In this document: in pieces, positions 42,303 to 50,885 of the stretch
Position numbering within the stretch: the stretch's first letter is position 1
Layout: every line of letters begins with the position of its first letter
NCBI GenBank assembly: GCA_036489775.1
Contig: DASXFC010000019.1
Span: 1 to 64,000, forward strand
DNA length: 64,000 nt
Direction: 5' to 3'
Source of the DNA: Bog-473 sp036489775
GTDB lineage: Bacteria; Actinomycetota; Acidimicrobiia; Acidimicrobiales; RAAP-2
Made by a program: the position numbers and the translations under genes
The notes under the pieces: model-generated
What the model was told of the DNA's origin: nothing
Database searches by the model: none
What the model saw: only the letters and a program-made list of their open reading frames with translations

Positions 42303-42830
42303 TTGCCGCGCCAGACACGGCTCAAGCGTTCACCTGACGTTTGCCCTGCCACCGAAATCGCGTCACGCCCGAGCAACCTGCAAACCGCACCATTCCCATA
42401 TGACAACTCGACGAATGACCCCGCCGTCGCACAGCAATTGACATTGGCCGAGCAGCACGAGTGGTTCCAGCAGCAACGGAGCCGCCGTACCGTCTTGAAA
42501 GGCGGCCTGATTACGGCCGGTGCCGCCCTGGCCACTCCCACCCTCCTCGACGGCCCGGCCGGTGCCGCCGGCAAGAGCCTTTACGCCTTCAGCGCGGCGG
42601 ACAGCTACGAGGGTCACATCGACAACGTCTCGCCGGTCGGTACTTATGTCAACGAGCCCGGCGGTACCACCACCAGTGAGAACGTCACCTGGTCGCAGGT
42701 GCGTTACACCGGCTACTGCCTGCTGATGGGCCAGGTCACCCCGCCAGACTTCCGCGGCAGCACCACTCTCTTACTGCGAGGCCTCGACGAGAACGGTAAC
42801 GAGGTCGACCGCTTCACGTTGTCACGCTGA
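42303..42830 (+). CDS. Short Tat-exported protein, no family recognised
   Basis: Up to 175 residues from TTG 42303; a later TTG at 42438 would give 130 residues with a conventional signal. A twin-arginine motif SRRTVLKGG and hydrophobic run ITAGAALATPTLLDGPAGAAG end at about residue 90. The mature part is only about 85 residues (KSLYAFSAADSYEGHIDNV ... GLDENGNEVDRFTLSR). The layout resembles the two ends of a longer Tat-exported enzyme such as a metallophosphoesterase, with the middle missing; this is only a guess. Codon use looks ordinary. Confidence 0.5.
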   Translation: MPRQTRLKRSPDVCPATEIASRPSNLQTAPFPYDNSTNDPAVAQQLTLAEQHEWFQQQRSRRTVLKGGLITAGAALATPTLLDGPAGAAGKSLYAFSAADSYEGHIDNVSPVGTYVNEPGGTTTSENVTWSQVRYTGYCLLMGQVTPPDFRGSTTLLLRGLDENGNEVDRFTLSR

Positions 42831-42923
42831 GGCTCTGACTATCTCGACGTCGTCGTCTGCTTGATCCAACCTCTACCGTAAAACGCCGGGCAGTGCGCCT
42901 GGCACTGTGCTGATATCTCCCTC

Positions 42924-43580
42924 ATGCAAATCATCCTCATTCATGGGGCCTGGCACGGACCATGGTGCTGGGAAGGCGTGGTCAGCGAGCTCGAGGCCGC
43001 GGGCCACGCCGTGGTGGCCGTCGAGTTGCCCTTCACCGGGTTCGCCCATGACGCCGCGGCCGCTCGGTCCGCCATCATCGAAGCGGGTCCAGGCGTAGTG
43101 GTGTGCGGGCACTCCTACGGCGGGTTGGTGGTCGACGAGGCGGTGGCCGGTTTGGGCACAGACCAGGTCAGCCGCATCCTGTATCTGGCCGCCATCACCA
43201 ATGCCGGGCTGTCCGCCATGGGCCGCTACACCATCCCGGTCGCCGAAGCCATCGTCCCGACCGACAACGGCTACTGCGCCACCGATCTGACCCGGGCCCA
43301 TGCGCTCTTCTACGCCGACAGCGATCCCGAGGTGGTGCAGCGCATCACTCCACTGCTCCGGCCCATGATGATGGATGGCGAGGCATTCACCTCGAGGGAC
43401 GTCGGCAGGCTGGACATCCGATCGACCTTTGTGGTGTGCAGCAACGACGGCGCCCTCCCGGCTGACTTCCAACGCGAAGAGGCAGCCCTGTGCAGCGACC
43501 GGGTCGAATGGCCGACCGACCACTCGCCCTTCCTGACCAGGCCGGCGGCCATCGCCGATCTGCTGACCAAAACGAACTGA
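42924..43580 (+). CDS. Alpha/beta hydrolase
   Basis: The 218-residue soluble hydrolase starts QIILIHGAWHGPWCWEGVVSELEAAGH, with an oxyanion segment HGAWHG, then the nucleophile elbow GHSYGG (S89 by rough count). The histidine is probably in PTDHSPFLTRP. This is the salicylate esterase-like hydrolase group (AB_hydrolase_6). Ends in a perfect palindromic terminator and converges with the importer operon. Confidence 0.85.
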   Translation: MQIILIHGAWHGPWCWEGVVSELEAAGHAVVAVELPFTGFAHDAAAARSAIIEAGPGVVVCGHSYGGLVVDEAVAGLGTDQVSRILYLAAITNAGLSAMGRYTIPVAEAIVPTDNGYCATDLTRAHALFYADSDPEVVQRITPLLRPMMMDGEAFTSRDVGRLDIRSTFVVCSNDGALPADFQREEAALCSDRVEWPTDHSPFLTRPAAIADLLTKTN

Positions 43581-43609
43581 ACCCGGGGAAAGATCCCCGG
43601 GTTCAGTTC
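43574..43609. terminator. Bidirectional hairpin terminator
   Basis: A perfect 15-bp stem (GAACTGAACCCGGGG, 43574-43588, with 43595-43609) and a 6-base loop AAAGAT, overlapping the hydrolase stop and lying 26 bases past the end of the substrate-binding gene on the other strand. Suited to end both transcripts. Confidence 0.8.
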
Positions 43610-43635
43610 AGCGAAGCGATGAATCGTGAGAACGC

Positions 43636-44550
43636 TTACAGCAGGTGCTCTGCTTTCAGCCAGGACTCGGCGACCGTGGTGGGCAGCTCCTTCTTCGGGC
43701 CGGTCACCAAGATGTTGAGTTTGGAGATCTGCGCCGTCGTGAGCTTGGCGTCCACTTCGTTGATCAGCTTGGCCACGGCCGGAGTGTCGACCGACTTGCG
43801 GATCACCGGCGTGATGTAGTCGGCGGCCTCGAGGTGCTTGTTGTCGGTCAAGGCGACGAAGTTGTTCGTCACCACGTTGCCGTCACTCGAGAACAGTTCG
43901 ACCACCTGCACTTCGCCGTTCTTCAGAGCGGCCACGCTGACCGGGCCGGCTTCGTCCGTCGGCTTGAAGCTGGCGAAATTCAGACCGTAGGTCGTCTTGA
44001 GGCCGGGCTCGCAACCCGCGGTGGTCGGGCACTCGGGCGGCCCACCCAGGATGAACTTCGAGGCATACGGCTTCAGGCTCGAAATGGTGGTGAGGTGGTC
44101 CTTCTTGGCCGTGGCCTTGGTCACCACGAACACATTGGTGTCCAAGGCCGGCGCGGCCGGGAGCACGGTGACCCCGTAGGAGGCCAGCGACTTCTTGAGG
44201 CTCGGGATGGCCGTGGCGATGTTGTTGGCCACCGGCGTCGAGACCCCGTTGTTCAAGAAGTTGACCAGCGAACCGGCATAGTCAGCCTCGAGGTCGATCT
44301 GACCCTTCTCCAGAGCCGGTACCACGACGGCCCGGGTGCCCGTCGCCGGTTCCACCGTGACCGGGTAGCCGGCGTTCTTCAGAACGTCCCCGTAGAGGTT
44401 GGCCATGATGGCCTGCTCTTCGAAGTTGGTCGAGCCGATGATGATGTTCGGCTTGGAGGCCGCCGCGGCCGGCGTGGCCGTGGCCACCGTGCCGAGCGCA
44501 CCCAGCGACGCCAGGGTGGCGCAACCAAGCAGGAGTCGGGACAGACGCAT
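43636..44550 (-). CDS. Glycine betaine/choline ABC transporter substrate-binding protein
   Basis: The 304-residue secreted protein has a signal peptide to about residue 31 (TVATATPAAAA) and an OpuAC/ProX-type domain: IIIGSTNFEEQAIMANLYGDVLKNAGYPVTVEPATGTRAV. The NFEEQ and LEADYAGSLVNF motifs are typical of the osmoprotectant-binding family. ATG 44550 follows an AAAGGAA site. It is downstream of the two permease genes but has its own promoter candidate 105 bases upstream. Confidence 0.88.
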   Translation of the reverse strand: MRLSRLLLGCATLASLGALGTVATATPAAAASKPNIIIGSTNFEEQAIMANLYGDVLKNAGYPVTVEPATGTRAVVVPALEKGQIDLEADYAGSLVNFLNNGVSTPVANNIATAIPSLKKSLASYGVTVLPAAPALDTNVFVVTKATAKKDHLTTISSLKPYASKFILGGPPECPTTAGCEPGLKTTYGLNFASFKPTDEAGPVSVAALKNGEVQVVELFSSDGNVVTNNFVALTDNKHLEAADYITPVIRKSVDTPAVAKLINEVDAKLTTAQISKLNILVTGPKKELPTTVAESWLKAEHLL

Positions 44551-44656
44551 GGAGATGGTTCCTTTGCTGTTGGGGACTGACGGGAAACTGTCACAAGGGC
44601 CGTGACGATCCGCCAACGCCAGGTTATTTCGTCACGGAACTGTAAAGAAGGACCTT

Positions 44657-44686
44657 AATATTGAGTACTCCACTCGGGAATGTCAA
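44657..44686 (-). promoter_or_regulatory. Candidate promoter of the substrate-binding gene
   Basis: On the minus strand TTGACA (44681-44686) is followed after 18 bases by AATATT (44657-44662); the -35 is perfect. It lies about 100 bases before the substrate-binding protein start, with GAGTACTC inside the spacer. It would let the binding protein be made in excess over the permeases. Confidence 0.5.
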
Positions 44687-45459
44687 GTTTCGGCTGAACT
44701 GGGCCCTCGCAACGATCTGATCTGGACGACGGAGGTTGGTGCATTGAGCCGGGACCTGCGGGTCGGCCGTCCCGCACCACGCAAGGGGGCTGGCGTGACC
44801 AACCGCATGAGCAGACCCATGGCGATCGCCACCATTCCGGCCAGGACGGCCACCATGAGTGCTCCAGCGAATGCCTCGACCGGTTCGTTCGAGTTGAGCC
44901 CGGCGATGATCGGGGTGCCGAGGTCCGAGTAGGCCGTCTCGGCCGCCAGTGTCGAGGTCGCGACCACTTCGACGGCGGCGATACGGATGCCCGTCATGAT
45001 GAACGGGAGCGCCAAGGGCAGTTCGACCCGGCGCATCACTTGGAGACCGGTGAGACCCATGGCTTTGGCGGCGTCGGTGACGTCGGCATCCACCTCGCGG
45101 ATGCCGACGAACGCGTTGGTCAGGATGGGCGGAATGCCCAGCACGGTGAGTGCGATGAACGCCGCCAGGAAACCATCCCATTTCAACGAGATGGGCGGGT
45201 AGATCACCAGCAGGATCAAGAGAGCCAAGGTGGGCACGGCGCGGAAGGCATTGGCCGCGTTGACCGCAATCAGCGACATGCGCCCGGTATGGCCGAGGAG
45301 GATGCCGATGCCACCACCGATGATCGAGGCGGCCGCCACCACCGCACCCGACAAATAAAGCTGGCGTAGGAACAGGGTGGGAATCCCTCCCCCGCCCTGC
45401 CAGTTCGAGCCGGTGTCGAAGTAGTGGCAGACCTCATGGAGGAAGTGGAAGAAGGCCAT
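44683..45459 (-). CDS. Osmoprotectant ABC transporter permease (OpuCB/ProW-like), second subunit
   Basis: The 258-residue protein starts at ATG 45459, overlapping the previous permease gene (ATGA). Five to six membrane helices with an EAA-type loop (AAKAMGLTGLQVMRRVELPLALPFIMTGIR) that contacts the ATPase. A basic, proline-rich tail (about 225-258) follows. Partner of the preceding permease. Its stop lies within the -35 box of the downstream gene's promoter. Confidence 0.88.
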   Translation of the reverse strand: MAFFHFLHEVCHYFDTGSNWQGGGGIPTLFLRQLYLSGAVVAAASIIGGGIGILLGHTGRMSLIAVNAANAFRAVPTLALLILLVIYPPISLKWDGFLAAFIALTVLGIPPILTNAFVGIREVDADVTDAAKAMGLTGLQVMRRVELPLALPFIMTGIRIAAVEVVATSTLAAETAYSDLGTPIIAGLNSNEPVEAFAGALMVAVLAGMVAIAMGLLMRLVTPAPLRGAGRPTRRSRLNAPTSVVQIRSLRGPSSAET

Positions 45460-46145
45460 CAGGTCGGACTTCCACCGCGTACGGTGTGCCGGCTCCACGG
45501 CACCAGCACGCGCTCTGCGAGCACCCAGGCCAAATCGCACACGGCGGCCAACACGATCGACATGACCAGACCCACGATGATCGGCGACTCGTAGCCGGTG
45601 TTGAAGCCGTAGATCAGCAATTGACCCAGCCCGCCCAAACCGATGAAGGCGGTCACCGTGACCAGCCCGATGATGGTGGCGGTGGCCACCCGCAAGCCGG
45701 CGAAGATGTAAGGCACGGCCAAAGGCAGCTCGACCTGTAACAACGTGGCCCGCCGTGAATAGCCCATTCCAATAGCCGAATCCCGGGCGTCATCCGGCAC
45801 GGCGGCCAGACCGGACAACGTGTTCCACAACAAGATGAGGAGCGTGTAGCCGGTCAGCGCGATCTCGGCCGTCTTATACGACGACGGCGGGACGTATCCC
45901 GTCCACGCGCCGACGATGGCGAACAGGGCAATGGACGGCACGATGTACATGAAGCCCGAGAAACCGACCAATGGGGTGCGGGCCAATGGATAGCGCCATG
46001 CCAGGAGGGCCAGCGGCACCGAGATGAGTAGGCCGATGCCGACGGCGATGAAGGTCAGCTCAATGTGCTGGACCAGGTAACCCCGGATGGAAATCGACCA
46101 GTTCTGCACCAGATACGTCCAGGGGTTGACGTCGCCCAGGAGCAT
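45459..46145 (-). CDS. Osmoprotectant ABC transporter permease, first subunit
   Basis: The 228-residue protein has five to six membrane helices and the EAA loop ARDSAIGMGYSRRATLLQVELPLAVPYIFAGLR. Signature-like runs GFSGFMYIVPSIALFAIVGAW and GYESPIIVGLVMSIVLAAVCDLAWVLAERVLVPW are typical of OpuC permeases. It is the first gene of the minus-strand importer operon and diverges from the ATPase gene across 47 bases. Confidence 0.88.
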   Translation of the reverse strand: MLLGDVNPWTYLVQNWSISIRGYLVQHIELTFIAVGIGLLISVPLALLAWRYPLARTPLVGFSGFMYIVPSIALFAIVGAWTGYVPPSSYKTAEIALTGYTLLILLWNTLSGLAAVPDDARDSAIGMGYSRRATLLQVELPLAVPYIFAGLRVATATIIGLVTVTAFIGLGGLGQLLIYGFNTGYESPIIVGLVMSIVLAAVCDLAWVLAERVLVPWSRHTVRGGSPT

Positions 46146-46192
46146 GCGGGCGAGGCTAGCGGCCCGGCGGAGGCCAGCCCCGCTAACGTTCG

Positions 46193-47305
46193 ATGCGCAT
46201 GATCTCGCTCAACGAGGTGAGCAAGCGCTACGAGGGCGGCACCAGCATGCCGGCCGTCGACGGCCTCAGCCTCGAGGTGGTCGACGGCGAGTTCTGCGTC
46301 CTGGTCGGTCCGTCGGGGTGCGGCAAGACGACCACGCTGCGCATGATCAACCGCCTGATCGAGCCGACCAGCGGGCAACTCTTCATTGACGGGCGCGACG
46401 TCCTGTCCATGAACGCGGTCGAGCTGCGACGCGGTATCGGTTACGTGATCCAGCAAGGTGGGCTCTTCCCCCACCGGCGGGTCGAGGACAACGTGGCCGT
46501 GGTGCCGCGCCTGCTCGGATGGGACAAGCAGCGCACCAGGCAGCGGGTGGCTGAACTGCTGGACCTGGTGGGCCTGCCCCCGGCGGACTACGCCCGCCGT
46601 TACCCCCACGAACTCTCGGGCGGTGAGCGCCAGCGGGTCGGCGTGGCCCGGGCGTTGGGCGGTGACCCTCCGGTGATGCTGATGGACGAACCGTTCGGTG
46701 CGGTCGACCCGGTGACCCGCCTCCGGCTACAGGATCTCCTGCTCGACCTGCAAACCAAGATCAAGAAGACCATCGTGATGGTGACCCACGACATCGACGA
46801 AGCGGCCCGCCTGGCCGACCGCATCGCCGTGCTGTCAAAGGGCGGGCACCTCGAGCAGTACGCCACGCCGCCCGAGATCTTGGGCCGGCCGGCGACCGCG
46901 TTCGTGGCCGAATTCGTCGGCCAAGACCGCGACGTCAAGCGACTGGCCGTGGTGGATGTCAAAGAGGACGATCTCATCCATCCGGTGACGTGCAAGGAGA
47001 CCGACTCCATCGCCGACGTGGCGGCCAAGGTGCGGGGCGGCGAGGTCCCGTTCGCGGTGGTGGTCAAGGACGGGTACGCCCAGGGCTGGGTGAAGCCGGG
47101 GCGGCCCTTCGCCGGCACCGTGGGGGAACATCTCAGCCCCTTCCTTGCCCGCATCCCACTGGGCACGTCGTTGCACGATGCGCTGGCCCTGCTCCTCCAG
47201 CACGACGCGCCCGCCATTCCGGTGTTCAACGGGAACGACTATCTCGGTCTGCTCACGTTTGACAACCTGCACGTCGCCATGCGGCGCTCGCTGCCCGACG
47301 ATTGA
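46193..47305 (+). CDS. Osmoprotectant ABC transporter ATPase with CBS region (OpuCA/ProV-like)
   Basis: The 370-residue protein has an ABC domain (about 2-240): Walker A GPSGCGKTT, signature LSGGERQRVGVARALG, Walker B VMLMDEPFGAVDP. It is followed by a CBS-type regulatory region (about 255-370) that senses ionic strength in OpuA/OpuC. ATGs at 46193 and 46199 are both possible; there is no clear ribosome site and a leaderless transcript is plausible. It faces the two permease genes. Confidence 0.9.
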   Translation: MRMISLNEVSKRYEGGTSMPAVDGLSLEVVDGEFCVLVGPSGCGKTTTLRMINRLIEPTSGQLFIDGRDVLSMNAVELRRGIGYVIQQGGLFPHRRVEDNVAVVPRLLGWDKQRTRQRVAELLDLVGLPPADYARRYPHELSGGERQRVGVARALGGDPPVMLMDEPFGAVDPVTRLRLQDLLLDLQTKIKKTIVMVTHDIDEAARLADRIAVLSKGGHLEQYATPPEILGRPATAFVAEFVGQDRDVKRLAVVDVKEDDLIHPVTCKETDSIADVAAKVRGGEVPFAVVVKDGYAQGWVKPGRPFAGTVGEHLSPFLARIPLGTSLHDALALLLQHDAPAIPVFNGNDYLGLLTFDNLHVAMRRSLPDD

Positions 47306-47429
47306 GTTCAGGATCGAAGTCAGGGTTGAGGGTTGGACCGGAACCGGGTCCGGCCGCCATGACGATCGGCCGGGAATCTCGATCGGCACCGATACCGAAG
47401 CCGATACCCGAGTAGAGACCAGGAACCCC

Positions 47430-48476
47430 ATGGCGAGCTCGAAGGACCAGCCACGCCGGCGGCCCGCATGGCTGCCCTCACCCGGGATCTTGGTCGGCGC
47501 CCTGGTGCTGGCCGGGCTCGTCGTCCTGGTGGTGCGGGAGCAATCGATCTGGCATCAGGTCGATAGCGTGGTCACTCACTTCCGCATCACTCGCTTGCCC
47601 TGGCTGGCCCTGGCGCTCGGCGCCGAAGCGGCCTCCTTCGTCTGTTACGCCTTGGTGCAGCGGGCCTTGTTGGCCGACGGCGGTGCCGAACTCAGCCGGC
47701 TCGACATGATCAAACTGGCGGTGGCCGCCACCGGCCTGACCAATCTGCTGCCCGGCGGGACGGCGCCGGCCAGCGGCTGGCTGGTGGCGCAGTACCGCAA
47801 GCGCGGCATCCCGATGCCGCTGGCCCTATGGGCCGTGCTGGCCGGGGGCTTCGCCGCCACCGTGTCCGTCCTGACCCTGACCCTGCTGGGCGCGGCCATC
47901 GCCGACCTGCTGCCGATCTGGGCCGCCGCGTTGTGCGCGGTGGCGCTGGCCGCGGGCGGTGTGGCCGTCGTGGCCGGCTTCCATCAGCTGCGCACCCTGC
48001 GCGCCTGGACCGACCGGCATCACTTCGGACCCTTCAACCGGGTGCTGACCGAAGCGGGAAAACGGGTTGGCGAGGCCAGCACCTTCCGGGCCGGATCGGC
48101 CAGCGGCACCCGGATCCTGGCCTTGAGCCTGGGGAACTGGGGACTCGACGTGGCCTGCCTGATCACCGCCTTCGCCGTGCTGGGTCTGCCGGTGCCGTGG
48201 CGCACTGTGGTCTTCGCCTACGCCGTGGCCCAGGTGGCCGGCAGCCTGGCGCCGGTCCCCGGTGGCATCGGGTTCGTCGAGGGTGGCATGGTCGGGGCCT
48301 TCGCGCTGGCTGGGACGCCCGTGGGTGGGGCGATCTTGGCGACGGTCGTGTACCGGGTGATCACCACCCTCGGGGTAGCGGGCCTGGGCAGCCTGATGTT
48401 GTTGCACCTGAGCCGGCAGAAGCGGACCCGCCATGCCCGGCTGAGCGGCAAAGCAAAGGCTCTGACGAAGCAGTAG
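47430..48476 (+). CDS. LPG-synthase-TM/flippase-like membrane protein (UPF0104 type)
   Basis: The 348-residue protein has about eight membrane helices. Conserved patches include LPGGTAPASGWLVAQYRKRGI, the LGNWGLDVACLITAFAVLGLP segment and the C-terminal LAPVPGGIGFVEGGMVGAFALAGTPVG, typical of the lysylphosphatidylglycerol synthetase-associated TM domain family. There is no catalytic DUF2156 domain, so it is likely a lipid translocator or of unknown role. ATG 47430 follows AGGAAC. Confidence 0.8.
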   Translation: MASSKDQPRRRPAWLPSPGILVGALVLAGLVVLVVREQSIWHQVDSVVTHFRITRLPWLALALGAEAASFVCYALVQRALLADGGAELSRLDMIKLAVAATGLTNLLPGGTAPASGWLVAQYRKRGIPMPLALWAVLAGGFAATVSVLTLTLLGAAIADLLPIWAAALCAVALAAGGVAVVAGFHQLRTLRAWTDRHHFGPFNRVLTEAGKRVGEASTFRAGSASGTRILALSLGNWGLDVACLITAFAVLGLPVPWRTVVFAYAVAQVAGSLAPVPGGIGFVEGGMVGAFALAGTPVGGAILATVVYRVITTLGVAGLGSLMLLHLSRQKRTRHARLSGKAKALTKQ

Positions 48477-48504
48477 CTGCCTCGCCGTTGCACGCCTGTC
48501 CTAG

Positions 48505-48524
48505 TTGCAATGCATTCGCATTAA
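48505..48524. promoter_or_regulatory. Candidate metal-responsive operator
   Basis: Inverted repeat AATGC-N4-GCATT (48509-48522) in an AT-rich patch just before the nickel/cobalt transporter gene. Fur-family (Nur/Zur) sites have similar AT-rich palindromes. Weak but well placed. Confidence 0.35.
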
Positions 48525-48539
48525 GCCAATACTGGTGAG

Positions 48540-49676
48540 GTGCCCGGTGGCGTCCGACAGCTCGCCTCGTCGATGTCGATGAGCCGGGGCGACTGGCGGC
48601 GGGCGGGCGGCATGTTCGGCGTGGTCGCCGCCTTGCACGTGATCGGGTTCGGCATCTTCCTCGTCTTCGTGGTGCCCGACCACTACAAGGGCCTGGGCAT
48701 CGGCGTGAGCATCACCGCCTACACCCTCGGGTTACGGCACGCCTTCGATGCCGACCACATCTCGGCCATCGACAACACCACACGCAAGCTGATGCACGAG
48801 CGGGAACAGGTACCCGGGTCCAAGCGCCCGCTCAGCGTGGGCTACTACTTCTCACTCGGGCACTCCACCATCGTGCTCGCCATCGGCGCCGGCATCGTCC
48901 TGGCTGAAAAGGTCGTCTACGGCGCCGTGGCCAATCACCAATCCGGACTCGAGCAGTTCGGTGGGGTCTTCGGGACCATCGTCTCGGCGTCGTTCCTCTA
49001 TGTGATCGCCGCGCTCAACCTGGTGATTCTGGCCGGGATCGTCAAGGTCTTCACGGCGATGCGGCGAGGCACCTACGACGAGGCCGAGTTGGAGCGCCAA
49101 CTGCAGAACCGCGGGCTGATGTACCGCTTCTTCGGCCGCTGGATGGGGGCGATCAGCAAGGAATGGCAGATGTATCCGGTGGGTGTCGTCTTCGGCCTCG
49201 GCTTCGACACCGCCACCGAGGTCGCGCTACTGGCCACCACCGCCTTGCTGGCCACGCAATCGCTGCCCTGGTACTCGATCATGTGCCTGCCCGTCCTCTT
49301 CACCGCCGGAATGACCCTGATGGACACCCTCGACGGCTGCTTCATGAACGGCGCCTACGGGTGGGCTTTCTTCAATCCGGTCCGGAAGGTGTATTACAAC
49401 CTGGCCATCACCGGACTGTCCGTGGCCATCTGCTTCTTCATCGGCACCATCGAGGTGTTCGGCCTGCTGCCGACGGAGCTGCACATGCACGGGACCTTCT
49501 GGAACTTCATGGAGAACTTCAACATCAACACCGCTGGCTTCGTCATCGTCGGCATGTTCGTGCTGACCTGGGCCGTGGCGTTGATCATCTGGAAGTACGG
49601 GCGGATCGAGGAGAAGTGGAGTTCCCGGCTGCGGCCGAGCGATGCCGACGTGGCTGCCGCCGCTGTAGCCGCTTGA
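48540..49676 (+). CDS. Nickel/cobalt transporter (NiCoT/HoxN-NixA family)
   Basis: The 378-residue protein has about eight membrane helices. Family signatures are LRHAFDADHISAIDNTTR in TM2 (HX4DH metal site), LGHSTIVL, and GLGFDTATEVALLATTA. It imports Ni2+ or Co2+. GTG 48540 was used; ATG 48573 is possible and matches the conserved region equally well. The AT-rich operator upstream suggests metal control. Confidence 0.9.
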   Translation: MPGGVRQLASSMSMSRGDWRRAGGMFGVVAALHVIGFGIFLVFVVPDHYKGLGIGVSITAYTLGLRHAFDADHISAIDNTTRKLMHEREQVPGSKRPLSVGYYFSLGHSTIVLAIGAGIVLAEKVVYGAVANHQSGLEQFGGVFGTIVSASFLYVIAALNLVILAGIVKVFTAMRRGTYDEAELERQLQNRGLMYRFFGRWMGAISKEWQMYPVGVVFGLGFDTATEVALLATTALLATQSLPWYSIMCLPVLFTAGMTLMDTLDGCFMNGAYGWAFFNPVRKVYYNLAITGLSVAICFFIGTIEVFGLLPTELHMHGTFWNFMENFNINTAGFVIVGMFVLTWAVALIIWKYGRIEEKWSSRLRPSDADVAAAAVAA

Positions 49677-49706
49677 TCGGTGGCTCACCCGTAGGCTTCC
49701 TGACCC

Positions 49707-50204
49707 ATGGAGACGACGTCGACGTCGACCGCTTCGGATCGTGTCGAAAATCCGGGCGGCCTTGTCTACGGCGTGGTGGCCATCGGCACGCTGATGGCGG
49801 CCGAGGGCGCCCGGCGCGATACCCACGCACAAGTCATCGAGGCCAGCTGCCTGGCCGTACTGCTCTACTGGTTGGCCCACGGCTACGCCGGCTACGTCAA
49901 CACCCGAGCCGAGGATCCTGACAGTGCCGTCCTCCGCCGACTCGGCCGGGCCCTGGTCCACGAACTGACCATCCTGATCGGCGCCGTGGTCCCACTGGCG
50001 GCACTAGTTCTCGCCTGGGCCGCGGGCACCTCGTTGGCCGTTGGCGTAAACATCGCCATTGGGGTGGCCGGGGCCGAGATCGTCGCCCTCGAAGTCACCG
50101 ATGCCGTGACCCGCAAGCTCAAGGCCAAGGACTTCGTGGTGGAGGTAGCGACGGGTGTGCTCCTCGGCGTTGGCGTCCTCGGCGTGCGGCTCCTGCTGCA
50201 CTGA
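49707..50204 (+). CDS. Small integral membrane protein, function unknown
   Basis: The 165-residue protein has four predicted membrane helices: about 20-36, 43-62, 85-107 and 115-130, and a last one near the C-terminus (LGVGVLGVRLLLH). It is 30 bases after the NiCoT gene on the same strand. The position may suggest a link with metal transport, but nothing in the sequence shows it. No family recognised. Confidence 0.6.
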   Translation: METTSTSTASDRVENPGGLVYGVVAIGTLMAAEGARRDTHAQVIEASCLAVLLYWLAHGYAGYVNTRAEDPDSAVLRRLGRALVHELTILIGAVVPLAALVLAWAAGTSLAVGVNIAIGVAGAEIVALEVTDAVTRKLKAKDFVVEVATGVLLGVGVLGVRLLLH

Positions 50205-50214
50205 TCCGCTCTCG

Positions 50215-50820
50215 TCAGTCCGAACGCAGGGCTGCTCCGAAGATGCTGGTCCAGGCCTCCACGAATCGCTCCTCGTCGAGACCGCCGGGTGTGTCGTGGA
50301 GAAGGAAGCGCAGGAGCTGGAAGAAAGCTAGGGAACTCAGAGCCACCGCGGCCACTGCCGTGCTGTCCTGCTCGGGCGTTCTCCCGCGATCTCCTTGGCT
50401 GGCCAACCAGGCACCGAACTGCTCGAAGGTCGCCCGGATCCGCTCCGTCCGCACCTTTTCCTGGAGGTCGGGGAACTGCTCGAGGTCGCGCCAGGCAATG
50501 CGCAGGAGATCCTGGTCGTCGGCGAACGAGCGCATGGCGGCCCGGGCGATGATCCCGAGCCCCTCGGTGATCTCGACCCCGTCCAGATCGGCCAGGAATT
50601 TGCGGTCCTGACGGGCTGAATCGACGAAGCGCTCGACCCCTTCGGCCAACACGGCTTCTTTCGATCGGAAGTGCTTGTAGAGGGCTCCTGACCCGAAGGT
50701 CAACCCGGCTGCCTCCTGGATCTCCCCGACCGAGGTCTTCTCGTATCCCTGCCGGGCGAACAGCTCCATGGCGGCCGCCAAGATCCGCTCCGCCGCTGGT
50801 GAGAGGTTGCGTTCTGCCAT
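50215..50820 (-). CDS. TetR-family regulator
   Basis: The 201-residue protein has an N-terminal HTH (ERILAAAMELFARQGYEKTSVGEIQEAAGLTFGSGALYKHFRSKEAVLAEGV) and a helical ligand domain. The inserted FGSGALYKHF is a common variant. ATG 50820. Directly upstream is an 18-bp perfect palindrome between it and the divergent PPOX gene, so it probably represses both. The inducer is unknown. Confidence 0.88.
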   Translation of the reverse strand: MAERNLSPAAERILAAAMELFARQGYEKTSVGEIQEAAGLTFGSGALYKHFRSKEAVLAEGVERFVDSARQDRKFLADLDGVEITEGLGIIARAAMRSFADDQDLLRIAWRDLEQFPDLQEKVRTERIRATFEQFGAWLASQGDRGRTPEQDSTAVAAVALSSLAFFQLLRFLLHDTPGGLDEERFVEAWTSIFGAALRSD

Positions 50821-50822
50821 AG

Positions 50823-50840
50823 GAAGAGAGTACTCTCTTC
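50823..50840. promoter_or_regulatory. Perfect 18-bp palindrome, TetR operator
   Basis: GAAGAGAGTACTCTCTTC is self-complementary over all 18 bases and lies two bases upstream of the TetR start codon and 46 bases before the divergent PPOX gene. The most likely binding site of the TetR protein. Confidence 0.75.
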
Positions 50841-50885
50841 TTAGGGCAGAAAGTGGTGGATGTCCCGTCAGGACCGTGGGCTCCG

